From Paracoccus sp041927875 (GTDB taxonomy: Bacteria > Pseudomonadota > Alphaproteobacteria > Rhodobacterales > Rhodobacteraceae): DNA of 64,000 nucleotides. Positions within the stretch are counted from its first letter, which is position 1. Each line of letters starts with the position of its first letter. Below, in pieces: positions 55,374 to 63,326 of this stretch. A program made the position numbers and the translations under genes. The stretch is taken from the NCBI RefSeq assembly GCF_041927875.1, contig NZ_JBHFHN010000002.1; one strand, 5' to 3'. The notes beneath the pieces were generated by a model, which searched no databases, was not told the DNA's origin, and worked only from the letters and a program-made list of their open reading frames with translations.

Positions 55374-56309
55374 TCAAGCCAGCGCAAAACGCGAGGCATC
55401 GGCATACCGCCCCGTCACATGATGATGAAGCTGGCGTTCGATATCGCCCAGCATCGAGCTGGCACCCAGCCGGAACAGCCCCGGATCCAGCCAGTCGCGG
55501 CCCAGCTCCTCGCGCATCAAGACCTGCCAGTTCAGCGCATCCTTGGCGCTGCGCATCCCGCCTGCGGGCTTGAAGCCGACCCGGTGGCCGCTGCGCGCCG
55601 TGTAATCGCGCAGCGCCCGCAGCATCACCAGACTGACCGGCAGCGTGGCATTCACCGCCTCTTTCCCGGTCGAAGTCTTGATGAAATCGGCCCCCGCCTG
55701 CATGGCGATCATGCTGGCCTTCCAGACATTGCCGTAGGTTTTCAGATCGCCGGTCGCCAGGATCGCCTTCAGATGGGCGGTGCCGCAGGCCTCTTTCATG
55801 GCGGCGATTTCATCGTAAAGCGCGGCCCAGTCGCCGTTCAGAACGTGCTGGCGGGTGATCACGATGTCGATTTCCGCCGCGCCCTGATCGACGGCATAGC
55901 GGATCTCGGCCAGACGCAGGTCCAGCGGCATCAGCCCGGCGGGAAAGCCGGTGGCGACGCTGGCGACGGGCACGCCGGAATTGCCAAGCGCGCGCACCGC
56001 CGCCGCCACCATCGTCGGGTAAACGCAGACCGCGCCGGTGGTCAGCCGGTCCAGCCCAAGGCCCGCCATGATCTGATCGTCCAGCGGGCGCAGCGCCTTG
56101 GCGCACAGCCGCGCGACCCGTTCGGGCGTGTCATCCCCGGCCAAAGTGGTCAGGTCCATGCAGCGGATCGCATTGACCAGCCAGGCCGCCTGCCATTCCT
56201 TCTTCAGCGACCGCCGCCCGGTGATGCTGGCCGCCGCGCGGTCCGTCGCGGGCGCGTTGATATGGGCCTGCGCGATCTGGTCAGGCGCAAAGCCGGTCCC
56301 CGGGTTCAT
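55374..56309 (-). CDS. deoC: deoxyribose-phosphate aldolase
   Basis: A 311-residue class I aldolase that splits 2-deoxyribose 5-phosphate into acetaldehyde and glyceraldehyde 3-phosphate. It has CMDLTTLAGDDTPERV, VCVYPTMV, the Schiff-base lysine in GADFIKTSTGKE and GFKPAGGMRSAKDAL. The N-terminal 50 residues are extra relative to the E. coli enzyme. The start overlaps the DUF1523 stop (ATGA), so deoC is in the middle of an operon. Confidence 0.96.
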   Translation of the reverse strand: MNPGTGFAPDQIAQAHINAPATDRAAASITGRRSLKKEWQAAWLVNAIRCMDLTTLAGDDTPERVARLCAKALRPLDDQIMAGLGLDRLTTGAVCVYPTMVAAAVRALGNSGVPVASVATGFPAGLMPLDLRLAEIRYAVDQGAAEIDIVITRQHVLNGDWAALYDEIAAMKEACGTAHLKAILATGDLKTYGNVWKASMIAMQAGADFIKTSTGKEAVNATLPVSLVMLRALRDYTARSGHRVGFKPAGGMRSAKDALNWQVLMREELGRDWLDPGLFRLGASSMLGDIERQLHHHVTGRYADASRFALA

Positions 56310-56992
56310 GCCTGCCCCCCACCGTTGTTGCCACTATTGCCCTTGCCGCCGCGCAGCCGGTCCCACCAGCCCGACATGCGCCCGCGCGCGGCATCGGCGC
56401 GCTGATCCAGCCGATCCCAGCTTTGCGACACATCGGCCAAGGCCGGGTCGATGGCGCGTTGGCGGAACTGCTGCCACATCCGCCAGATCGTCAGCACGCC
56501 GATCAGGATCAGCCCCAGGATGATCAGCCGCGGCCAGTTCACACCCTGCGCATCCGGCCCCGCCACCGGGCGGATCTTGATCGCATTGGGATAGATCGAA
56601 AGCCACGCCACCCGCCAGCCGTAATGCGTGACCCGCACCCATTCCGGCGCCTGCGCGGTTGACCGGGCATTCGCCGCCTCGGCCTGAAGGTTCGAGCTGT
56701 CGTATTTGAAATAGGGCGGCCAGATCCAGCCCGTGTCCTCGTTGCGGTAGACGATCACCCGGCCATTCGGGCGCACGCCGCTGATGAAGCGGATGTCGCG
56801 CATGCCTTGGGCGTTTTCCACCGTGCCGCTGTCGGATGAGGCATAGAAGATCGCGTTGGCCCCCAGGTCGGTCAGCCGGTTGTAAGTCTCGGTGATGCGA
56901 ACCGTGTCGTATTGCGGCAGGACGTAATCCAGAAAGCCGATCAGGATCAGGGCAAACACCCCCCGCAGACCCCAGGAAAGATAGCGCAGCAT
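56306..56992 (-). CDS. DUF1523 family membrane protein
   Basis: A 228-residue protein starting MLRYLSWGLRGVFALILIG, with one N-terminal helix and another near 160-180 (LIILGLILIGVLTIW). Between them is a mainly periplasmic domain with DYVLPQYDTVRITETYN and VYRNEDTGWIWPPYFKYDSS, the DUF1523 signature. The Gly/Asn-rich tail is likely disordered. The function is unknown. It overlaps deoC and follows a small membrane protein by 11 bp, placing both in the deoC operon. Confidence 0.88.
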   Translation of the reverse strand: MLRYLSWGLRGVFALILIGFLDYVLPQYDTVRITETYNRLTDLGANAIFYASSDSGTVENAQGMRDIRFISGVRPNGRVIVYRNEDTGWIWPPYFKYDSSNLQAEAANARSTAQAPEWVRVTHYGWRVAWLSIYPNAIKIRPVAGPDAQGVNWPRLIILGLILIGVLTIWRMWQQFRQRAIDPALADVSQSWDRLDQRADAARGRMSGWWDRLRGGKGNSGNNGGGQA

Positions 56993-57003
56993 CAGGTGCC
57001 CCC

Positions 57004-57279
57004 TCAGGCGTAATTGACCAGATAGATGATCGCGCCCATTGCGATCAGCGGCAAGACATAGATCAGCCACAACAGCCGCACCGCCAGCGACCGGCCAAGG
57101 CCCGCCATGCCGCGCGCGATATACCCCTCGCGCCCCTCGCCATCCAGGGGCAGCGCGCGGCCCTGATCCCAGTCGTTTTCCAGCCGCTCGCGCCGCAGGC
57201 TGCGCAGCCAGAAAAAGGTCAGGACATAGATGACCGATAGCACCAGAAAACCAAAGACGAACAGCCGGATCAGTGCCAT
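57004..57279 (-). CDS. small two-helix membrane protein
   Basis: A 91-residue protein with a helix at each end (LFVFGFLVLSVIYVLTFFWL; LLWLIYVLPLIAMGAIIYLV) and a charged, probably cytoplasmic middle (RSLRRERLENDWDQGRALPL). No family was recognised, but the shape and position suggest a conserved partner of the DUF1523 protein. First gene of the operon with DUF1523, deoC and the ALDH. A possible promoter (TGGTCC, 17 bp, TATCAA) lies upstream. Confidence 0.8.
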   Translation of the reverse strand: MALIRLFVFGFLVLSVIYVLTFFWLRSLRRERLENDWDQGRALPLDGEGREGYIARGMAGLGRSLAVRLLWLIYVLPLIAMGAIIYLVNYA

Positions 57280-57345
57280 GGGGCGCCTTTCGTGGTGGAC
57301 AAGGCCCTTGATAGCGGCTGCGCGTCACCGGGACCAGTGGCTGCG

Positions 57346-57936
57346 TCAGCGGCGATCGGGCAGGGCCATGACCCGCGCGGGCGCGCCGGTGGTGCCGATC
57401 AGCCGCAAGGGCAGCGCCGCGATCTGGCCGGGACCGGTGATGGCGCGGGCGGCGGCGGGGTCCAGATCCTCGACCAGAAAGCGGCCGGCCTGCGCCAGGA
57501 CGCGGTGCAGGTGCCAGCCGTCGCGCCCCGCCACCCGGGCCGCCCCCGCCATCACCCAGACCGGATCGCCGCGCGCCAGCAGCGCGGCAAGGCCCGCCTC
57601 GGGCAGGTCGGGGCCGTCCAGTGCATCCAGATACAGGATGCGGCCCGCCCCCAGCGGCGCCTGCCCCGCCGCCAGCATCGCCGCGCTGACATAGGCATAT
57701 CGCCCGATCAGCGTGGCGGCAGGCAGCGCTTCGAGCGTCGTACCGCCCGGCGCGAAATGCGCGGGCGCGTCGATATGGGTGCCGGTCTGCCCGCCCAGCG
57801 ACAGGTGATCGACGGCAAAGCCCTGATCCGCGATCCCGCACCAGGGGGTGATGCGCAGCGGCGGGTCGGCGTAATCGCCGTGGCGAAAGGGCGGCAGGCC
57901 GGGGGTCAGCGGTCGGGTCAGGTCAATCCAGTCCAT
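57346..57936 (-). CDS. cyclase family protein (kynurenine formamidase-like)
   Basis: A 196-residue protein starting MDWIDLTRPLTPGLPPF. The metal-binding motif TGTHIDAPAH (51-60) is intact, as in KynB and other cyclase-family hydrolases. The C-terminal part has GTTGAPARVMALP. The substrate cannot be told apart from sequence; no kyn genes are near. An ATG five codons upstream is an alternative start. It is divergent from the M20 peptidase gene with only 63 bp between. Confidence 0.9.
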   Translation of the reverse strand: MDWIDLTRPLTPGLPPFRHGDYADPPLRITPWCGIADQGFAVDHLSLGGQTGTHIDAPAHFAPGGTTLEALPAATLIGRYAYVSAAMLAAGQAPLGAGRILYLDALDGPDLPEAGLAALLARGDPVWVMAGAARVAGRDGWHLHRVLAQAGRFLVEDLDPAAARAITGPGQIAALPLRLIGTTGAPARVMALPDRR

Positions 57937-57964
57937 GCCCCAGCCTGCCACGGATTACGGCGGC

Positions 57965-57993
57965 TGGACAGACCCCCGGCGGCGCGGCACAGT
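57965..57993 (+). promoter_or_regulatory. leaderless-type promoter of the M20 peptidase gene
   Basis: TGGACA, 17 bp, CACAGT, then 6 C residues to the ATG. Confidence 0.5.
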
Positions 57994-57999
57994 CCCCCC

Positions 58000-59292
58000 A
58001 TGACCCGGCCCGATCTGCATGACCGCCTTGCCACCGCCGTCGCCGCCCGCCGCGACGACCTGATCGCGCTGACCCAGGCGTTGATCGGCGTGCCGACGCT
58101 GAACCCGCCGGGCCGCGACTATCGCGCGATCTGCGACCTGATCGCCGCCCGCCTTGGCCCGCAGGGGTTCGAGGTCGCGCTGATCCGCGCCACCGGCACG
58201 CCCGGCGATTGCGACGCCTTTCCGCGCTGGAACCTGATCGCCCGGCGCAGCGGTGCCAGCCCCGGCGACTGCGTGCATTTCAACAGCCATCACGATGTGG
58301 TCGAGGTCGGCCACGGCTGGACCCGCGACCCCTTTGGCGGCCAGGTCGAGGGCGACCGCATCTATGGCCGGGGCGCCTGCGACATGAAGGGCGGCCTGGC
58401 CGCCAGCATCATCGCCGCCGAAGCCTTCATCGCTACCTGCCCCGATTTCAGCGGCGCGGTCGAGATTTCGGCAACGGCGGACGAGGAATCGGGCGGCTAT
58501 GGCGGCGTGGCCTATCTGGCGCAGCAGGGCCTGTTCGACCCGACCCGCGTGCAGCATGTCATCATCCCCGAACCGCTGCACAAGGATCGCATCTGCCTGG
58601 GCCATCGCGGCGTCTGGTGGGCCGAAATCGAAACGCGCGGGCGCATCGCCCATGGCTCGATGCCGTTTCTGGGCGATTGCGCGGTGCGCCACATGGGCGC
58701 GGTGATCGCGGAAATGGAGACCAGCCTGTTCCCCGCCCTGGCCGCACGTCGCACCGCGATGCCGGTGGTCCCCGAAGGGGCGCGGGCCTCGACCATGAAC
58801 CTGAACTCGGTCCATGGCGGGGCGGCGGAACAGCCGCCCGGCGACACCGGCCTGCCCGCGCCCTGCGTGCCCGATCGCGCCCGCATGGTGATCGACCGCC
58901 GTTTCCTGATCGAGGAAGACCTGGATGAGGTGAAGGCCGAGATTGACCGGGTGATGGCCCGCGTGGCCGCGCGCCGCCCGTCGATGGGCTGGGGCATCCG
59001 CGATCTGTTCCAGGTGCAGCCGGTGATGACCGACCGCGCCGCCCCGGTGGTGCGATCCACCGCCGCCGCGATCGAAGCCGTACTGGGCCGCGCCGCCGAT
59101 TACGTCGTCAGCCCCGGCACCTATGACCAGAAACACATCGACCGCATCGGGCGGCTGAAAAACTGCATCGCCTATGGGCCGGGCCTGCTCGAACTGGCGC
59201 ATCAGCCCGACGAATGGGTGGGCATCACCGACATGATCGACAGCGCCACCGTCATGGCCCTGGTGCTGGCCGAGCTGTGCGCCCCCCGCTAG
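58000..59292 (+). CDS. M20 family deacylase (ArgE/DapE-like)
   Basis: A 430-residue zinc amidohydrolase. The metal and catalytic motifs are in order: HFNSHHDVVEVG, GRGACDMKGGLAA (bridging Asp), SATADEESGGYGG (catalytic and ligand Glu), IIPEP, and a C-terminal GTYDQKHID. A dimerisation domain lies between. It removes an acyl group from an N-acyl amino acid or dipeptide; ArgE, DapE or another deacylase activity cannot be separated here. The start lies 6 bases after a -10-like hexamer with no ribosome binding site; the upstream reading frame lies opposite the cyclase gene. Confidence 0.92.
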   Translation: MTRPDLHDRLATAVAARRDDLIALTQALIGVPTLNPPGRDYRAICDLIAARLGPQGFEVALIRATGTPGDCDAFPRWNLIARRSGASPGDCVHFNSHHDVVEVGHGWTRDPFGGQVEGDRIYGRGACDMKGGLAASIIAAEAFIATCPDFSGAVEISATADEESGGYGGVAYLAQQGLFDPTRVQHVIIPEPLHKDRICLGHRGVWWAEIETRGRIAHGSMPFLGDCAVRHMGAVIAEMETSLFPALAARRTAMPVVPEGARASTMNLNSVHGGAAEQPPGDTGLPAPCVPDRARMVIDRRFLIEEDLDEVKAEIDRVMARVAARRPSMGWGIRDLFQVQPVMTDRAAPVVRSTAAAIEAVLGRAADYVVSPGTYDQKHIDRIGRLKNCIAYGPGLLELAHQPDEWVGITDMIDSATVMALVLAELCAPR

Positions 59293-59338
59293 GGCGCGGT
59301 CTTTTCGTCACAGCGCGCGGCGCGATGGTGCAGCCGGT

Positions 59339-59367
59339 TTGACTTCGCCCCGCGGCGGGGCCAAGAT
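59339..59367 (+). promoter_or_regulatory. possible tauE/TIGR02186 promoter
   Basis: TTGACT, 17 bp, CAAGAT, about 50 bp before the ATG. Confidence 0.4.
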
Positions 59368-59417
59368 TTCCCGACCGCGGCGGCCAGCCCGCGGCCTTAC
59401 CCCAGACGGGATGTCCG

Positions 59418-60335
59418 ATGCAGATTTTCCTGCCGATTGCCGAGGTATCCGTGAACGCCTTTGTGCTGTTCGGCCTGGGCGGCATCGTCGGGCTGATGTC
59501 GGGCCTGTTCGGCGTGGGCGGCGGCTTTCTGATCACGCCGCTTCTGTTCTTCATCGGCATTCCGCCCGCCATCGCGGTGGCGACCGGGGCCAATCAGGTT
59601 GTGGCCTCGTCATTCTCGGGTCTGCTGGCGCATCTCAAGCGCCGGTCGGTCGACATGCGGATGGGCTGGGTGCTGCTGATCGGCGGCATGGTCGGGTCTG
59701 TGACCGGCATCTATATCTTCAACATCCTGCGGCAGTTGGGCCAGGTCGAGCTGGTCGTGCAACTGGCCTATGTGCTGTTTCTGGGCGTCATCGGCCTGAT
59801 GATGCTGAACGAGGGCATCCGCGCCCTGCGCCGGTCGCGCCATGCGCTGCCGCCGACCAAGCGGCACCATCACAACTGGGTGCATGGCCTGCCGCTGAAG
59901 ATGAAGTTCCGCGCCTCGGGCCTTTACATCAGTGCGCTGCTGCCCCTGGGGGTCGGGCTGGTGGTCGGGCTGATGGCCGCGATCATGGGGGTCGGCGGCG
60001 GCATCATCATGGTGCCGGCGATGATCTATCTGCTGGGGATGCCGACCAAGGTGGTGGTCGGCACCTCGCTGTTTCAGGTCACCGCGCTGTCGGCCTTTAC
60101 CACCGTCATGCACGCGGTCAGCTATAACACGGTCGACATCATGCTGGCGGTGCTGCTGATCCTGGGCGGCGTGGTCGGCGCGCAACTGGGCACGATCCTG
60201 GGCCAGCGGCTGAAGGCCGAACAGTTGCGCATCCTGATGGCGGTGCTGGTGCTGTCGGTCTGTTTCAAGATCGCGCTGGATCTGGTGCTGACGCCCGCCG
60301 ATCTGTTCAGCCTGACACCGGGGGTCTTGCGGTGA
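59418..60335 (+). CDS. TauE/SafE family sulfite/anion exporter
   Basis: A 305-residue membrane protein with about eight helices and the two Gly-rich repeats of the family: GLFGVGGGFLITPLLFFIG near the start and AIMGVGGGIIMVPAMIY in the middle. ATGANQVVASSFSG and GTSLFQVTALSAFT are also typical. It probably exports sulfite, sulfoacetate or a similar anion. The next gene overlaps its stop (GTGA), so the two are coupled. Confidence 0.93.
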   Translation: MQIFLPIAEVSVNAFVLFGLGGIVGLMSGLFGVGGGFLITPLLFFIGIPPAIAVATGANQVVASSFSGLLAHLKRRSVDMRMGWVLLIGGMVGSVTGIYIFNILRQLGQVELVVQLAYVLFLGVIGLMMLNEGIRALRRSRHALPPTKRHHHNWVHGLPLKMKFRASGLYISALLPLGVGLVVGLMAAIMGVGGGIIMVPAMIYLLGMPTKVVVGTSLFQVTALSAFTTVMHAVSYNTVDIMLAVLLILGGVVGAQLGTILGQRLKAEQLRILMAVLVLSVCFKIALDLVLTPADLFSLTPGVLR

Positions 60336-61150
60336 GGGGGGGCCTCATCATCGCCGCCCTGCTGGCCCTGACGCTGGGGGGTGCCTCGGCGCAGACCCTG
60401 GGCGCGATCATCGGCCCGCCCGCCGCGCCGCGGCCCGCGCCCGCTGAAACCGTTGTCGCGGGCCTGTCGCGCGATGCGGTGGCGATCACCGCCGATTTCA
60501 CAGGATCGGAAATCCTGATCTATGGCGCGGTCAAGCGCGAAACACCGGTGCCGCCCGGCCCGCCGCTGGACGTGATCGTCACGCTCGAGGCGCCCTCGCG
60601 CGGGGTCACCATCCGGCGCAAGGAACGCAGTTTCGGTATCTGGATGAACCGCGACGCCGTGCCCGTTGGCGCCGCCCCCGCCTTTTACGCGGTGGCCAGT
60701 TCGGCGCCGCTGGATCATATCCTGTCGCCGCAAGAGGATGCGACCCATCGCATCACCATCGCCCGCGCCATCCGCGCCTTTGGCGGCCCGCTGAAGGTCG
60801 ACGACACCCGCCCCTTTACCGAGGCGCTACTGCGCATCCGCGACCGCGAAGGCATGTATGTGCTGGATCAGGCCGGCGTCACCATCGTCGATCAGACGCT
60901 GTTTCGCGCCGATATCAAGCTGCCCTCGAACCTGATCGAGGGGATGTACAAGACCCGCATCTTCCTGCTGCGCGACGGCATGGTGATCGATGCCCATTCC
61001 GCCGCGATCGAGGTTCACAAGGTCGGGCTGGAACGCTGGCTTTACCAGCTTTCGCGTCACCAGCCGCTGATCTACGGGCTGATGTCGCTGGCCATCGCGG
61101 TGCTGGCCGGATGGGCGGCCAGTGCCGCCTTTCGCCTGATCCGCCGTTAG
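60332..61150 (+). CDS. TIGR02186 family protein
   Basis: A 272-residue protein starting at GTG in the TauE stop overlap. It has a signal peptide (about 1-20), a beta-rich extracytoplasmic domain with LSRDAVAITADFTGSEILIY and FGIWMNRDAVPVGAAPAFYA, and a C-terminal membrane helix followed by a short basic tail. The family is found beside TauE/SafE genes in alphaproteobacteria, so it is likely an accessory subunit of that exporter. Its biochemical role is unknown. Confidence 0.9.
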   Translation: MRGGLIIAALLALTLGGASAQTLGAIIGPPAAPRPAPAETVVAGLSRDAVAITADFTGSEILIYGAVKRETPVPPGPPLDVIVTLEAPSRGVTIRRKERSFGIWMNRDAVPVGAAPAFYAVASSAPLDHILSPQEDATHRITIARAIRAFGGPLKVDDTRPFTEALLRIRDREGMYVLDQAGVTIVDQTLFRADIKLPSNLIEGMYKTRIFLLRDGMVIDAHSAAIEVHKVGLERWLYQLSRHQPLIYGLMSLAIAVLAGWAASAAFRLIRR

Positions 61151-61153
61151 GGC

Positions 61154-61167
61154 TTGATCGACGTCAA
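61154..61167. promoter_or_regulatory. FNR/CRP-type binding site upstream of the EF-G paralogue
   Basis: TTGAT, CGAC, GTCAA: nine of ten positions match the FNR consensus TTGAT-N4-ATCAA. A TGTTAT -10 candidate (61190-61195) would put the transcription start near 61202, about 41 bases from the box centre, a class II activator position. Confidence 0.6.
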
Positions 61168-61271
61168 GGCGCGGGTGCAGGATCGGTTGTGTTATCGGCC
61201 CATCGATCGGCCCCTGGCCCGGCACCGCAGCCCAAGGGGCCGCATGACATGGCGGTGCAAGGGATGCGTCC

Positions 61272-63287
61272 ATGACCAAAGAAACCGTCGGCCCGCGCGT
61301 CGCGGCCATTGTCGGCAGCTATACCAGCGGCAAGACCACCCTGTTTGAAGACATGCTGTTCGCCGCCGGTGCGATTCCGCGCCGGGGCAGCGTCAAGGAT
61401 GGCAATACCGTGGGCGACACCAGCCCGCAGTCGCGTGAACGCGGCATGTCGACCGAACTGAACGTCGCCAGCTTCAGCTATCTCGACGATGCCTGGGCGC
61501 TGATCGACTGCCCCGGATCGGTCGAACTGACGCATGAGGCCGAGGGCGCGATGATGGTGGCCGATCTGGTCATCGTGGTGGCCGAACCCAGCCCCGACCG
61601 CGCCGTCACCCTGTCCCCGATCCTGCGGTTTCTGGATGACCGGTCGATCCCGCATCTGGTCTATATCAACAAGATGGACCAGGCCGAGGCCTCGGTTCGC
61701 GCCACGTTCGAGGGTTTGCAGGCCGTCAGTTCGCGTCCCTTGGTGCTGCGCGAAATCCCGATGCGTGACGAGGCCGGGCAGATCACCGGCATGGTCGATC
61801 TGGTCAGCGAACGCGCATGGCGCTGGAACCCCGGCAAGCCGTCCGACCTGATCGCACTGCCCGACCGGTTGGCCGCGGATGAGGGTGCGGCGCGCAGCAC
61901 GATGCTGGAATCGCTGGCCGATTTCGATGACGCGCTGATGGGCGAGTTGCTGGAGGATACGGTTCCCTCGACCGATGAGATCTATGAGAACCTGACCCGC
62001 GATCTGGCCGCCGATCTGATCGTGCCGGTGTTCTTCGGTTCGGCTGAAAACCAGAACGGCATCAACCGCCTGCTGAAGGCCCTGCGGCATGAGGCGCCGG
62101 GCGTCGCCGCCACCCGCGACCGGCTGGGGTTGGGCGATCAGGGCACCCAGGCGCAGGTGTTCAAGACGCTTTACGCCGGCCAGTCCGGCAAGCTGTCGCT
62201 GGTGCGCGTCTGGTCGGGCGAGGTCCGCGACGGCATGACCCTGGGCCAGGATCGGGTCGGCGGGTTGTCGGCCCCGATGGGTCGCAAGTTGACCCCCAAG
62301 GCCAGTGCCACGGCGGGTGAGGTGGCAGTGCTGGGCCGAATGGCCCATGCCGCGACCGGCGACCTGCTGACCGAAACCGGCGTGGCCGAGGCCGACTGGC
62401 CCGCCCCGCCCCCTGCCCTGCACGCCTTGGCGATTGCCGCCAGCCAGCCCTCGGACGATGTGCGGCTGGCCGCCGCGCTGACCCGGCTGGCCGAGGAAGA
62501 TCCCTCGCTGCGCTTTGCCCATCATGCCGAGACCGGCCAACTGGTGCTATCGGGCCAAGGCGAGGTGCAATTGCAGATCGCGCTTGCGCGGCTGAAATCC
62601 GACGCCGGCCTGGCCGTCACCGCCAGCCCGCCCGCGATCCCCTATCGCGAGACGATCACCAAACCCGCCACCATCGCCGCGCGCCACAAGAAGCAATCGG
62701 GCGGCCATGGCGAGTTTGCCGATGTCACGCTGGAGATCCGCCCGCAGCCGCGCGGTGCCGGTTTCGCCTTTGACGACCGTATCACCGGCGGCGTGGTGCC
62801 CAAGGCCTATATCCCCGCCGTGCATCGCGGTGTCGAGGCGTGGCTGGCCAAGGGGCCGATGGGCTGCCCAATCGTCGATGTCGCGGTGACGCTGACCGAT
62901 GGCAGCTATCACAATGTCGACAGTTCCGACATGGCCTTCCAGAAGGCCGCCGCCAAGGCCATGTCCGAGGCGATGCCCGGCTGCGGCCCGGTGCTGCTGG
63001 AACCCGTCCGGCGCGTGCGCATCGACACCCCGGCCGAGTTCACCGCCCGCGTCCAGCGCATCGTCACCGGGCGGCGCGGGCAATTGCTGGGCTATGACGC
63101 CAAGCCCGGCTGGCCCGGCTGGGACCGGATCGAGGCAATGATGCCGGAATCCGACATGGCTGGCATGATCGTCGACATTCGCAGCCAGACGCTTGGCGTC
63201 GGCAGTTTCACATCCGATTTCGACCATCTGCAGGAGTTGCACGGCAAGGATGCCGACAAGGCCCGCGCCAGCCTGAGCGGGGCCTGA
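61272..63287 (+). CDS. elongation factor G-like GTPase (EF-G paralogue)
   Basis: A 671-residue EF-G-like protein with all domains in order: G domain (1-270), domain II (295-365), and domains III-V to the end, including KKQSGGHGEFADVTLEIRP and YHNVDSSDMAFQKAA. The G domain departs from canonical EF-G: G1 reads GSYTSGKTT (15-23) rather than AHIDAGKTT, and G3 reads DCPGSVE (79-85) instead of DTPGHVD, so the catalytic His is Ser83. NKMD (133-136) is intact. It is shorter than FusA and unlinked to str-operon genes. It is probably a specialised factor, perhaps in recycling or stress. An FNR-type box lies upstream. Confidence 0.93.
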   Translation: MTKETVGPRVAAIVGSYTSGKTTLFEDMLFAAGAIPRRGSVKDGNTVGDTSPQSRERGMSTELNVASFSYLDDAWALIDCPGSVELTHEAEGAMMVADLVIVVAEPSPDRAVTLSPILRFLDDRSIPHLVYINKMDQAEASVRATFEGLQAVSSRPLVLREIPMRDEAGQITGMVDLVSERAWRWNPGKPSDLIALPDRLAADEGAARSTMLESLADFDDALMGELLEDTVPSTDEIYENLTRDLAADLIVPVFFGSAENQNGINRLLKALRHEAPGVAATRDRLGLGDQGTQAQVFKTLYAGQSGKLSLVRVWSGEVRDGMTLGQDRVGGLSAPMGRKLTPKASATAGEVAVLGRMAHAATGDLLTETGVAEADWPAPPPALHALAIAASQPSDDVRLAAALTRLAEEDPSLRFAHHAETGQLVLSGQGEVQLQIALARLKSDAGLAVTASPPAIPYRETITKPATIAARHKKQSGGHGEFADVTLEIRPQPRGAGFAFDDRITGGVVPKAYIPAVHRGVEAWLAKGPMGCPIVDVAVTLTDGSYHNVDSSDMAFQKAAAKAMSEAMPGCGPVLLEPVRRVRIDTPAEFTARVQRIVTGRRGQLLGYDAKPGWPGWDRIEAMMPESDMAGMIVDIRSQTLGVGSFTSDFDHLQELHGKDADKARASLSGA

Positions 63288-63294
63288 GGACAAA

Positions 63295-63320
63295 GGGGCC
63301 GCGCCCACCGGCGCGGCCCC
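63295..63320. terminator. stem-loop between EF-G paralogue and 5'-nucleotidase
   Basis: A perfect 11-bp GC stem (63295-63305 with 63310-63320) with a CACC loop. It lacks a long T tract on the plus strand but has a TTTG on the minus side; it probably ends both converging genes. Confidence 0.7.
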
Positions 63321-63326
63321 ATCCGT

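Noticed and set aside
53154..56405. 1083-codon frame opposite ALDH and deoC
   Set aside because: Antisense shadow with Gln/Arg/Gly-rich composition and no ribosome binding site.
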